Below, one piece after another: positions 51,022-60,174 of a stretch of 64,000 nt of DNA. The stretch is from UBA2821 sp902763335 (lineage in GTDB: Bacteria; Bacillota; Clostridia; Lachnospirales; Lachnospiraceae), in the NCBI GenBank assembly GCA_052066835.1, contig JBQHRJ010000003.1, one strand, 5' to 3'. Made by a program: the position numbers and the translations under genes. The notes under the pieces were generated by a model. It did no database searches, was not told the DNA's origin, and was given only the letters and a program-made list of their open reading frames with translations. Position 1 is the first letter of the stretch. The number at the start of each line of letters is the position of its first letter.

Positions 51022-52581
51022 ATGAATAAAAAGTATATTGAAGAATTTAGAGAAGACTTAAAAGAATTTAAAGAAGTGACAGAAAAATTTTATAATAAAG
51101 AAGTGTCCATACCGGAGTACAAATCATTTTCAGGAGGTTTTGGAAGTTATGCACAGCGTGGTGGAGAGAGAAGTATGCTCAGGCTGCGTATGACTGCGGG
51201 AGATTTAGATAAGAACAAACTTAAATTTCTTGTAGAAGGCATAAAGAAATATGATGTGGAAAAGGCACACTTTACAACGTGTCAGTCTGTACAGTTGCAC
51301 AATCTTACAAAAGATGCGGTCTGTGGACTTATAGAAGAGGCTCTTGACTATGGCATTATAACCAGAGGCGGTGGTGGAGATTTTCCGAGAAATATTATGT
51401 GTTCACCACTTTCAGGAGTTGAGCAGGGAGAATATTTTGATGTAATGCCATATGCTAAAGAGGCGGGAGATTATCTGCTCAGTCTTATAAAGAAGGTCAA
51501 ACTTCCGAGAAAACTTAAAGTCTGTTTTTCAAACAGTAAGGAAAACAGACCACATGCAACATTCAGAGACATGGGATTTGTTGCAAAAGAAAATAAGAAA
51601 TTTGATGTGTACATTGCGGGCGGACTTGGCAACAAACCCAAATTCGGTGTTCTTGCAGCAGAGGATGTAGAGCCGGATAAAGTATTATATTGCATAAAGA
51701 CAATGGTGGATATATTTACAAAATATGGAAATTACACACAGAGAGCGGCATCAAGGACAAGATTTCTTCAGGACACATTAGGTGCAGAGGAACTGGTAAA
51801 AATATACAAAGAAACTCTGGAGAAAAATATCAAATCCGGAGGGCTGGATATCGAACTTTCTAAAGACGATACGGCAGAAAGACTTGATGCAAAGGCAGCA
51901 AAATCAAAAGCAGGAGAATATGCTGACAATAAAAAGGTAATAAGTCAGAAACAGAGTGGACTTTATGCAGTAGAATATCATCCGGTGGGAGGAACACCTG
52001 ATATTACATTTTTTGAGACTTTATACAATGTTATAAAGGATATGGAAGAAGTAAGCGTCAGATTATTACCGGAAGAAGGTATATATATTATAAATCTTAG
52101 TGCAGATGAAGTGGAAAAAATTCTTGATATTACTGCAGATTATAAGGGAACAGAATTTGAGAAATCCACAGCATGTATAGGTGCTGACGTATGTCAGGTG
52201 GGAATAGGAAGATCTCAGATACTGTTGAATGCTTGCATGGATGCAGTTAAAAAAGAGAATTTTGCTGATGGTGTACTTCCGGCAATTCACATATCAGGAT
52301 GTCCTTCATCATGTTCTGCACATCAGACGGCAACAATAGGATTACGAGGTGGCAAAAAACCGACACCGGAAGGACCAAAATATTCGTTTACAATGTATGA
52401 GAATGGTTGTGCTCTTCAGGGCGAAGAACGATTTGGAGATGAGATTGCCACAATCATAGAGGATAATATACCTGATTTCTTTGTAGCCCTTGGAAAAGAA
52501 ATATCAGCGGAAAAGATGACATATAAAGAGTTTAGAAATGCTCATCCGGACAGAATAAAAGAACTTGCACAGCAGTTCTAA
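51022..52581 (+). CDS. Sirohaem nitrite/sulfite reductase-family protein
   Basis: A 519-residue redox enzyme of the nitrite/sulfite reductase family. The ferredoxin-like repeats are at the N terminus (LRLRMTAGDLDKNKLKFLVEGIKKY) and middle, and the coupled 4Fe-4S/sirohaem site is C-x5-C (ACIGADVCQVG) and C-x3-C (SGCPSSCSAHQ). It should reduce sulfite or nitrite by six electrons in the cytoplasm. ATG at 51022 has AAAGGAA upstream; 51004 is an earlier in-frame ATG without a site. No sulfate-assimilation partner genes are visible nearby. A terminator follows. Confidence 0.93.
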   Translation: MNKKYIEEFREDLKEFKEVTEKFYNKEVSIPEYKSFSGGFGSYAQRGGERSMLRLRMTAGDLDKNKLKFLVEGIKKYDVEKAHFTTCQSVQLHNLTKDAVCGLIEEALDYGIITRGGGGDFPRNIMCSPLSGVEQGEYFDVMPYAKEAGDYLLSLIKKVKLPRKLKVCFSNSKENRPHATFRDMGFVAKENKKFDVYIAGGLGNKPKFGVLAAEDVEPDKVLYCIKTMVDIFTKYGNYTQRAASRTRFLQDTLGAEELVKIYKETLEKNIKSGGLDIELSKDDTAERLDAKAAKSKAGEYADNKKVISQKQSGLYAVEYHPVGGTPDITFFETLYNVIKDMEEVSVRLLPEEGIYIINLSADEVEKILDITADYKGTEFEKSTACIGADVCQVGIGRSQILLNACMDAVKKENFADGVLPAIHISGCPSSCSAHQTATIGLRGGKKPTPEGPKYSFTMYENGCALQGEERFGDEIATIIEDNIPDFFVALGKEISAEKMTYKEFRNAHPDRIKELAQQF

Positions 52582-52598
52582 ATAAATAATAATATAGA

Positions 52599-52643
52599 AG
52601 GTTGTCACATTAATGGTAAATCATTGAGTGGCAGCCTTTTTTT
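52599..52643 (+). terminator. Intrinsic terminator
   Basis: AGGTTGTCAC/GTGGCAGCCT, ten pairs with two G-U, around a 19-base loop, then seven T. Confidence 0.85.
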
Positions 52644-52685
52644 ATACACCCATTTGAAAAAAATTCTCAACACATAGTCCGTTCG

Positions 52686-52714
52686 TTGACACGGTATTTT
52701 CGTTGTGCTAGAAT
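52686..52714 (+). promoter_or_regulatory. Strong sigma-A promoter before a decayed gene
   Basis: A perfect TTGACA (52686-52691), a 17-base spacer and TAGAAT (52709-52714). It reads straight into the middle of a surface-protein gene that has no start region, which suggests a deletion between promoter and coding part. Confidence 0.65.
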
Positions 52715-52716
52715 AA

Positions 52717-54559
52717 AAAACCGCAGAGGAAACAAAACAGTTGTATTCCCGAATGATGGAGAGACATATACAATAGAAGTAACTGCAACAGGATACCCTT
52801 CAGTATCAGGAAGTGTTACAAAACCTGTAGCAGCAGTTCAGTATGTATACGCAGGTCTTACATGGGCTGAATATTGGGCAAATGAAAATGTTTATCTTGC
52901 AGACGGTATAGCAGCAGATGCATCTTCAGATAAAGCAGACAGCAGAGGTGAATATGATAAAGGTGCATTTGACGTTGTAACAAGAGCAACTACAAATCAC
53001 GGACTTCACAGAGGAAGTTACCAGTGCATGGCTACTATTTATGATACAGATGGAAAGGCATACGAAGTATCATCATGGAATAGTGCATCAGAGGCAGTTC
53101 TTACTAATGGTCAGGTTATTACATTTGAAAGAGGAGCAATCACATATACTGATGCAGATGGTTCAGAAAAGACAGCACAGATGGATCACTATGAAGTATC
53201 AGGTATTAAGTATGTACCGGTGGCAGTTAAGACAGAGGATTTTGAAGCATTTTGTCAGAAATATCCTGTAGTTAAAAAGGGAGAAAAGATTTCCGGAGGA
53301 TTCTCAGAGGCAAATCTTGTGGCATACAGTGCAGAGGCAGAAGTAACAGCAGATACAAACGGATTAAAGACAGCTACAAAGAATGAAGACGGAACATTCA
53401 GCTTCAGTGCAAGACAGAATGGTACAGATTCAGGTATAGCAGGTGCTTCACTTAAAAAAGCAGAGAATATCACAGTAACTGTAAAGGAAGCAAACGGAAG
53501 CTATGGTGAATTCTTAAGAGTTGACCTTACAGGTGACGGATATGGTGACCTTGGTGCAAATATGCAGGCAGTTGTTTGGAAATATTATGGAAATGATTCA
53601 GAATACAAGAACGCATTAGTTGCATATGGAACAAAATTTGCATCAGATGACTGGATGCACAAGGCAATGGGAGTTCAGCTCGGACTTACAGATTCTCTCC
53701 GTTGCAAACTTCCGGCAGGAATAGACGGAACAGGTTACTGGACACTCACAGTATATGCACTCGGTCATGAAGACTATACAACTCAGTTTGAGGTTAAGGC
53801 AGAGAACATCGTAGAGCCTACAGTAGAAGAGGCTGATACAACAGCATTGGAAGAGGCAATTGCAGCAGCAAAGGCACTTGTTGAGACAGACTACACACCA
53901 GAATCATGGGCATCAATGCTTGTAGAGCTTGGTGAGGCGAGGACGAGCTTTCAGCACCTCATACACAGGCAACAGTAGATGAGGCAGTAGAACATCTTAA
54001 TGCAGCAGTAGCAGCACTTGAAAAGAAACCTGTAGAGTCTGTTATCACATCTATAAAGGATATGGATATAACACTCTCAGCTACAAAGTTCTACTATGAT
54101 GGAAAATCTAAGAAGCCTGAGGTTAAGGTTGGAGAGCTTGAGAAAGATAAAGATTTCACAGTATCTTACAAGAACAACAAGAACATTGGAAAAGCAACTG
54201 TTACAATTAAGGGAATCGGTAATTATACAGGAACTGTTAAAAAGACATTTAACATCGGCGTAAAGAAAAATGCTACATATACAGTGGGAAGTCTTACATA
54301 TAAGATTACAAACACATCTGTTTCAGAAAAAGGAACAGTAGAAGTATCAGCAACAAACAGCAAAACATTAAAGAGCGTAAAGATTGCATCAGCAGTTAAA
54401 ATCGGTAGTGTAAGCTTTAACGTAACATCAATCGGTAAAAATGCATTCAAGGGCATTTACAAAACAGCTAAGATAAAAGTTCCTTCATCAAAACTTAAAG
54501 CATACAAGAAGCTTTTTGCAGGAAAAGGACAGAGCAAGACAGTAACAATTACTAAATAA
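52717..54559 (+). pseudogene. Decayed Tp47-like/FIVAR surface protein
   Basis: The fragment starts inside a beta domain (TVVFPNDGETYTIEVTATGY) without signal peptide or start codon. It contains the Tp47-type domain (YVYAGLTWAEYWANENVYLADG ... DSLRCKLPAGIDGTGYWTLTVYA), then a FIVAR-like helical hairpin (EEAIAAAKALVETDYTPESW). That domain is broken near 53940: the reading LGEAR continues in another frame as DELSAPHTQATVDEAVEHLNAAV, consistent with loss of one G. The rest (Ig-like repeat DGKSKKPEVKVG, then a LRR-like cap) runs to 54559. So there is a 5' truncation and a frameshift. The intact parent would be a large secreted adhesin-like protein. Confidence 0.8.
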
Positions 54560-54631
54560 GTACAAAAATAAATACAAAGTTGACAATAAAAGATAAGTTT
54601 GTTATCATTGTTGGCAGAGTGTGAAACAAAT

Positions 54632-54683
54632 CGCACGAAGGGGCACACCACCACGGGTGTGGGTTTCCTTCGTGCGTTTTTTT
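54632..54683 (+). terminator. Hairpin terminator ahead of the thi operon
   Basis: CGCACGAAGG and its complement enclose a second stem (CACACC/GGTGTG with G-C neighbours), followed by seven T. It is 22 bases before thiS. It may end the decayed gene's transcript or attenuate the thi operon; no TPP-riboswitch consensus is visible around it. Confidence 0.75.
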
Positions 54684-54705
54684 ACTTAGAGAAAGGAGAA
54701 TAAAA

Positions 54706-54903
54706 ATGATAAAAATAAACGGTGAAGAAAAACATTTTGACTCTCCAACCACTGTATCTGACTATATAAAAGATGCGGGATTTAAGACCGAGAGAATTGT
54801 GGTTGAGTTAAACAGAAATATTCTTCCGAAATCAGAATATGACAACACAGTCCTTAAAGATGGTGATACAGTAGAAATTGTAAGTTTTGTAGGAGGCGGC
54901 TGA
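54706..54903 (+). CDS. thiS: Sulfur carrier protein ThiS
   Basis: A 65-residue beta-grasp protein ending in the diglycine VSFVGGG that is adenylated and thiocarboxylated to give sulfur to the thiazole ring. MIKINGEE is the typical start. AAAGGAG precedes the ATG. Its stop shares a base with the thiF start. It opens a five-gene thiazole operon. Confidence 0.95.
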   Translation: MIKINGEEKHFDSPTTVSDYIKDAGFKTERIVVELNRNILPKSEYDNTVLKDGDTVEIVSFVGGG

Positions 54904-55709
54904 TGAGAGTCAGGGTTAATGGTGAATATCTGGATACAAATGTGGATTCTATATGGAAATTAAGAGATGAATGTGGATATCAGTCAGAAAATACAGTAGT
55001 AATAAAGAACGGATATCAGACATCAGAGGATGTAGAACTGACCGAAGGTGACATAGTAAGCTTTATAAAAAAAGGTGTTATGCCTGATGAAAAGCAGTTA
55101 GCTGAACTGATGCGTGCAAGGCATACACCCGGCGTGTATGATGCCGTAAAAGATGCCAGAGTAGTTATAGCCGGACTTGGCGGACTTGGTTCCAATATTG
55201 CCATAATGCTTGCAAGAATGGGTGTCGGACATTTGCATCTTATAGATTTTGACACTGTAGATGCCAGCAATCTGAACAGGCAGCAGTATTATATAAGACA
55301 TCTCGGAATGTACAAGACAGATGCAATGAAGGAACTTTTAGGCGAGATAAATCCGTTTATAGAAGTGACTACAGACTGTGTGAAAATTACAGAAGAAAAC
55401 GTTTTATCACTTGTTGAAGATGCTGATGTGGTATGTGAAGCATTTGATAATCCGGCTGCAAAGGCAATGCTTACAGAGGCAGTTCTTACAAGAACGGATA
55501 AGGTGCTTGTGGCAGGATCGGGAATGGCAGGTATAGACAGCAGTAATACGATAAAAACCAAAAAAGTTATGAACAGATTTTATATGTGCGGTGACGGAGT
55601 GACGGGTGCAGGTGACGGAATAGGTCTGATGGCACCGAGAGTGACAGTATGTGCTGCGCATGAAGCAAATATGATAATAAGGATTATTTGTGGAATGGAA
55701 AATGTATAA
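54903..55709 (+). CDS. thiF: ThiF-like adenylyltransferase with N-terminal ThiS-like domain
   Basis: The E1-like enzyme that adenylates ThiS. Residues 1-60 form an extra ThiS-like beta-grasp domain (MRVRVNGEYLDT...LTEGDIVSFIKKG) without a C-terminal GG, so it cannot itself be activated. The E1 domain follows: nucleotide-binding VVIAGLGGLGSNIAIMLARMGVG, DFDTVDASNLNRQQY, and a distal CAAHEANM. The CxxC zinc pairs of MoeB are not obvious, as in the shorter ThiF branch. The fusion is seen in clostridial ThiF proteins. Confidence 0.92.
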   Translation: MRVRVNGEYLDTNVDSIWKLRDECGYQSENTVVIKNGYQTSEDVELTEGDIVSFIKKGVMPDEKQLAELMRARHTPGVYDAVKDARVVIAGLGGLGSNIAIMLARMGVGHLHLIDFDTVDASNLNRQQYYIRHLGMYKTDAMKELLGEINPFIEVTTDCVKITEENVLSLVEDADVVCEAFDNPAAKAMLTEAVLTRTDKVLVAGSGMAGIDSSNTIKTKKVMNRFYMCGDGVTGAGDGIGLMAPRVTVCAAHEANMIIRIICGMENV

Positions 55710-55728
55710 ACAGAAAAGAGGAAAAATG

Positions 55729-56499
55729 ATGAACAACGACAAACTTATAATAGGCGGACATGAATTTTCGTCAAGATTTATACTTGGTTCGGGAAAGTAT
55801 TCTCTGGACCTTATTAAAGCAGCAGTGGAAAATGCAGGAGCAGAGATTATTACACTTGCTTTAAGAAGAGCAAATTCAGGTGAGATGGCAAATATTCTTG
55901 ATTATATTCCTGAAGGTGTAACACTTCTTCCGAATACATCAGGTGCAAGAAATGCTGATGAGGCAGTCAGAATAGCAAGACTCTCAAGAGAACTCGGTTG
56001 TGGTGACTTTGTAAAGATAGAGATAATGAGAGACAGTAAATATCTTCTTCCTGATAATCAGGAGACAATTAAGGCAACAGAGATTCTTGCAAAAGAAGGA
56101 TTTGTAGTAATGCCGTATATGTATCCGGATCTGAATGTGGCAAGAGATCTTAAGAATGCGGGAGCAGCATCTATTATGCCGCTTGCAGCACCTATTGGCA
56201 CAAACAAAGGACTGGCTACAAAAGAATTTATACAGATTCTTATTGATGAGATAGATCTTCCGGTTATCGTGGATGCAGGAATCGGTAAACCGTCACAGGC
56301 ATGCGAGGCTATGGAGATGGGAGCAGCAGCCATCATGGCAAATACGGCAGTAGCTACAGCAGGAGATATTCCGGCCATGGCAGAAGCATTTAAGAAGGCT
56401 ATAGAAGCAGGAAGAACTGCATATCTTGCGGGAATGGGACGTGTACTTTCTAAAGGAAGTGCAGCATCATCACCACTTACAGGATTTTTGGAGGATTAA
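55729..56499 (+). CDS. thiG: Thiazole synthase
   Basis: ThiG builds the thiazole phosphate ring from DXP, ThiS-thiocarboxylate and dehydroglycine. Visible are FSSRFILGSGKYS, the catalytic-lysine segment VKIEIM, NAGAASIMPLAAPIGTNKGL and VDAGIGKPSQACEAMEMGAAAIMANTAVATAGD. About 256 residues, normal. ATG at 55729 lies seven bases after AGAGG; 55726 is also possible. The gap to thiF is short. Confidence 0.97.
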   Translation: MNNDKLIIGGHEFSSRFILGSGKYSLDLIKAAVENAGAEIITLALRRANSGEMANILDYIPEGVTLLPNTSGARNADEAVRIARLSRELGCGDFVKIEIMRDSKYLLPDNQETIKATEILAKEGFVVMPYMYPDLNVARDLKNAGAASIMPLAAPIGTNKGLATKEFIQILIDEIDLPVIVDAGIGKPSQACEAMEMGAAAIMANTAVATAGDIPAMAEAFKKAIEAGRTAYLAGMGRVLSKGSAASSPLTGFLED

Positions 56500-56501
56500 A
56501 A

Positions 56502-57677
56502 ATGGACGAATTTAATGCAGATGTAGTAGAAAATCGTATAGATCATATGAAATATCTTCCTGATATGGAAGTTATAGATTCGGATGTAATGGATCAGGTC
56601 ATTTCAGCGATGAATGAGTATGATTATGAGCAGTATACTGCAAAGGATGTAAAAAACGTTCTGGCAAAAGAGAGAATAAACAGGGAAGACTTTGGTGTAT
56701 TATTATCTCCGGCAGCCGAACCTTTTATAGAAGAAATGGCAGAGAGAGCACAGCTTGAGACAAGAAAACATTTTGGCAATTCTGTTATGATTTTTACTCC
56801 TCTTTATATAGCAAATTATTGTGAAAATTACTGTATTTACTGTGGATTTAACTGCCACAATAAGATAAAGAGAGCGCAGCTCAATGCAGAAGAGATAGAT
56901 AAGGAGATGCAGGTTATAGCAGAGACCGGTCTTCAGGAAATTCTCATCCTTACAGGAGAGAGTAAGACAAAGTCAGATGTTAAATATATAGGAGAGGCAT
57001 GTAAGATTGCAAGAAAATATTTCAAGGTAATCGGACTTGAAGTATATCCTATGAATTCAGATGAATATGCATATCTTCATGAGTGTGGAGCTGATTATGT
57101 CACAGTATTTCAGGAGACATATGATTCTGATAAGTATGAGACACTTCATCTTGCCGGTCATAAGAGAATATTCCCATACAGATTAAATGCACAGGAGAGA
57201 GCTCTTATGGGTGGAATGAGAGGCGTAGGATTTGCTGCACTTTTGGGACTTGCTGATTTTAGAAAAGATGCCTTTGCAGTAGGAACCCATGCGGATTTGT
57301 TACAGAAAAAGTATCCTCATGCAGAGATAGCATTCTCCTGTCCGAGACTCCGTCCTATCATAAATAACGATAAAATCAATCCGAGAGATGTACACGAAAA
57401 ACAGCTTTTACAGGTAATCTGTGCATATCGTATATTTATGCCGTTTGCAAGCATTACTATATCCACAAGAGAGTGTGAACGTTTCAGAAATAATATTATA
57501 AATATTGCTGCAACTAAGATTTCCGGTGGTGTAAATGTAGGTATAGGCGGACACACGGGAGAAGAAAAGGGCGATGAGCAGTTTGAGATTTCAGATGGCA
57601 GAACGGTCAAAGAAGTGTATGATGCAATTCTTAGTGAAGGACTTCAGCCGGTAATGAGTGATTATATATATGTGTAA
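56502..57677 (+). CDS. thiH: 2-iminoacetate (dehydroglycine) synthase, radical SAM
   Basis: ThiH cleaves tyrosine to give dehydroglycine for ThiG. The radical-SAM cluster motif is YCENYCIYCGFNC (C-x3-C-x2-C), followed by EILILTGESKTKSD and the GLEVYPMNSDEY segment. About 391 residues, normal. ThiH rather than the oxygen-dependent ThiO fits an anaerobe. It starts three bases after the thiG stop and overlaps thiE by eight bases. Confidence 0.97.
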   Translation: MDEFNADVVENRIDHMKYLPDMEVIDSDVMDQVISAMNEYDYEQYTAKDVKNVLAKERINREDFGVLLSPAAEPFIEEMAERAQLETRKHFGNSVMIFTPLYIANYCENYCIYCGFNCHNKIKRAQLNAEEIDKEMQVIAETGLQEILILTGESKTKSDVKYIGEACKIARKYFKVIGLEVYPMNSDEYAYLHECGADYVTVFQETYDSDKYETLHLAGHKRIFPYRLNAQERALMGGMRGVGFAALLGLADFRKDAFAVGTHADLLQKKYPHAEIAFSCPRLRPIINNDKINPRDVHEKQLLQVICAYRIFMPFASITISTRECERFRNNIINIAATKISGGVNVGIGGHTGEEKGDEQFEISDGRTVKEVYDAILSEGLQPVMSDYIYV

Positions 57678-58224
57678 GATTATAGGAATTACTAACAGAC
57701 ATTTGTGTGACGGCAATTATTTTGAGCAGATTGATAAAATATCTAAACTGCCCCTTGAGGCAATCGTTGTCAGGGAAAAAGATCTGAATGAAAAGGAATA
57801 TGAGATACTTGCACAAAAGGTTATGGAGATATGTGACCGCAATGGAACAAAGTGTATTCTTCATACTTATTATGATGTTGCGAAAAAGCTTAAATGCAGG
57901 TATATACATGTTCCGCTTCATATTCTGCGTGAACACCCTGAACTTGCGGATGAATTCTGTGAGGTGGGAGTGTCAACTCATTCGGTTGATGAGGCTGTGG
58001 AAGCAGAAAAACTGGGAGCAGCATATATAACGGCAGGTCATGTATTTGTAACTGACTGCAAGAAGGGACTGCCACCGAGAGGTCTTGATTTCCTGAAAAA
58101 TGTATGTGAGAATACCAAAATTCCCGTCTATGCCATAGGAGGCATAAAACGGGAAAATATAGACAGTGTTATAAAATGTGGTGCAGCAGGTGGCTGCGTT
58201 ATGTCATCACTTATGAAATATTAA
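57670..58224 (+). CDS. Thiamine-phosphate synthase family protein (ThiE/TenI)
   Basis: An alpha/beta-barrel protein of about 184 residues. It has LEAIVVREKDLNEKEYEILAQKV, YIHVPLHIL, SVDEAVEAEKLGAAYITAGHVFVTDCKKGLPPRGLDFL and VYAIGGIKRENI, the conserved ThiE/TenI frame. The sequence IHVPLHIL replaces the usual HLGQ-D phosphate-binding motif of ThiE, so a TenI-type thiazole tautomerase role is possible. ATG at 57670 gives MCKIIGITNRH; an ATT start at 57658 is unlikely. It is last in the operon; thiC, thiD and thiM are absent here. Confidence 0.85.
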   Translation: MCKIIGITNRHLCDGNYFEQIDKISKLPLEAIVVREKDLNEKEYEILAQKVMEICDRNGTKCILHTYYDVAKKLKCRYIHVPLHILREHPELADEFCEVGVSTHSVDEAVEAEKLGAAYITAGHVFVTDCKKGLPPRGLDFLKNVCENTKIPVYAIGGIKRENIDSVIKCGAAGGCVMSSLMKY

Positions 58225-58235
58225 TCCTCATTGGA

Positions 58236-59042
58236 TTATTTCATGAATTTATTTATAACTTTGAGTATGCCGTTGTCATCATTAGAATCTGTAATGAAGT
58301 CAGCGGCAGCTTTTACTGTTTCGTTGGCATTTTCCATGGCAACTCCAAGTCCTGCAACTTCTATCATGGATATATCATTAAATCCGTCTCCACAGCATAT
58401 CATCTGTTCGCTTGAAAGTCCCAGGCTTGTAAGAAGTCGTAACAGAGACTGTGCCTTATCAATATTATTTGGCATAATTTCAAGGAAAAACGGTTCAGAA
58501 CGGAAAATATTTAACAGGGATTTATATTTCTTTTTAAGTTTCTGTTCTAATTGTTCCATAAGTTCGGGAGCACCGCTCATAAGACATTTCACAACAGGAA
58601 AATCAACATATTCTTTAAAATTATCAACCCGTTTTATTTCCATTTTTGTAATATTTGCTTCAAGCTGCATGTACTGATTAATCTCTGTGCCTGCGATTAT
58701 AGTGTCATTTTCATATGTTATTATTCCGGCACCGTTTTCTACTGCAAATGTATGAAGTTCAGGTATAACATCCTTAGGAAGGGTCTGGCGGTATATGATA
58801 TCCTTTGTTCTCCAGTTAGTTATAAGTCCTCCGTTAAATGACAGTACATAGCTGCCATATTTGCCAAGCTGAAGTTCATCTGCAAGATCACGGGCTCCGG
58901 CAGTAGGTCTTCCGGTAGCTATAACTACAGTGTATCCGCGTTCCTGAATGTCAAGAAGAGCTTCAAGTGTCGGTTTGCTTATTTCTTTATTAGAATTTGT
59001 AAGAGTTCCATCTATATCAAGGGCTATCAGTCTGTATTCCAT
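58236..59042 (-). CDS. HAD-superfamily Cof-type phosphatase
   Basis: A 268-residue phosphatase of the Cof subfamily. Motif I is IALDIDGTLTNSNK, motif II is VIATGRPTAG, motif III Lys is in the AQSLLRL region, and motif IV is CCGDGFNDISMIEVAGLGVAM. Substrate is probably a sugar phosphate or a phosphorylated cofactor; it cannot be told from sequence. It converges with the thi operon, with a gap of eleven bases and no clear terminator between. Confidence 0.93.
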   Translation of the reverse strand: MEYRLIALDIDGTLTNSNKEISKPTLEALLDIQERGYTVVIATGRPTAGARDLADELQLGKYGSYVLSFNGGLITNWRTKDIIYRQTLPKDVIPELHTFAVENGAGIITYENDTIIAGTEINQYMQLEANITKMEIKRVDNFKEYVDFPVVKCLMSGAPELMEQLEQKLKKKYKSLLNIFRSEPFFLEIMPNNIDKAQSLLRLLTSLGLSSEQMICCGDGFNDISMIEVAGLGVAMENANETVKAAADFITDSNDDNGILKVINKFMK

Positions 59043-59115
59043 TGTTCGTGTCCTTTCGTATTTAAATTAAATGATTTATTTACATCAAGTATTTTAATGG
59101 TATCGAAAAAATGTG

Positions 59116-60174
59116 TCAAGCGGAAAAAAGTTTTAAATACCATGTAGGTGCAAACAGGTATTGGATTGGTGCAAAACTACTGTTAAAATCCGAAATGTCA
59201 ATAAATACCGGACATATGATAAGACATAATATTATTATTGCGGGTATGATGCAGCAGTATAAAGATTTGCTTTTTATAATACTGCACAGTATAAATGCTA
59301 CGAGGGAGGCGATGAGGATATAGGCGGTTATTGCCACTATTTCATATAATATATTTACGCTTCCTGATAATAATACACCTGCAAAACAAAAGAGTCCGGT
59401 TACAAATGTGATGGCAAGTATATCCATATACCTTGCGGCATACAGCCGGAATCCGTGTAATGTCCGGAAAATGTTTTTTGAATTGTCTGCATACAATTGC
59501 ATACCTGATGCCAATGCGCAGACAAATATTATTACAGATAATATTCCGCGTACCGATAAAATAAGATATCCCGGTAACAGAATGGAATTATCATGGGATA
59601 TTATTTCTTCATTATTGTACTCAAAAGAGTAGGATTCATTGCCTTTCATGTATTTATTGTATATGGCATCGGTTTCATTATATATGTCTGAAAGTTCACG
59701 CTTTTTAAACAGACCATTATTCTTTAAGTATTTCTTTAGTATATGGACAACATAGTTGTTAAATATTTCTGAAAATACTATTTCATTGGTGACAGGGGAT
59801 ATGGTAAATGTACCCCGTACTACCCTGATAGAGTGACGGAAAGCATTGTTATCAAATTTCTTTTCAAGTCCAGCAGGAATAATGTATCCGCACTGACATG
59901 AACCGGAGGAAACAAGTTCTTTAAGTTGTTCTTCGCTTTTGCATTGCACGAATGATATGGTGTCATCAGTGTTTACCAGAGCATTAACGGATTTGTATGC
60001 TATTCCTGTGGAATCATCCGTGTATAATGCCACCTTGAGATTTATGTTGTCGATTGTAAAAACATTTTTTAACCATATGGAAATAAACGGTATCGAGAAC
60101 ATGAGTATTAAAAATACAGGTCTCTTTAGTACACGTTTTATAAATAAACAAAGATACATTGCAGTCTGTTTCAT
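59116..60174 (-). CDS. ABC-2-type permease of the minus-strand exporter
   Basis: A 352-residue protein with an N-terminal helix (LKRPVFLILMFSIPFISIWL), an extracytoplasmic domain of about 140 residues, and about five C-terminal helices: the ABC2_membrane_3 (YhgE/linearmycin-type) plan. Its start overlaps the stop of the second permease by four bases. Together they should form a heterodimer with the ATPase at 62.8 kb. Substrate unknown. Confidence 0.8.
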   Translation of the reverse strand: MKQTAMYLCLFIKRVLKRPVFLILMFSIPFISIWLKNVFTIDNINLKVALYTDDSTGIAYKSVNALVNTDDTISFVQCKSEEQLKELVSSGSCQCGYIIPAGLEKKFDNNAFRHSIRVVRGTFTISPVTNEIVFSEIFNNYVVHILKKYLKNNGLFKKRELSDIYNETDAIYNKYMKGNESYSFEYNNEEIISHDNSILLPGYLILSVRGILSVIIFVCALASGMQLYADNSKNIFRTLHGFRLYAARYMDILAITFVTGLFCFAGVLLSGSVNILYEIVAITAYILIASLVAFILCSIIKSKSLYCCIIPAIIILCLIICPVFIDISDFNSSFAPIQYLFAPTWYLKLFSA

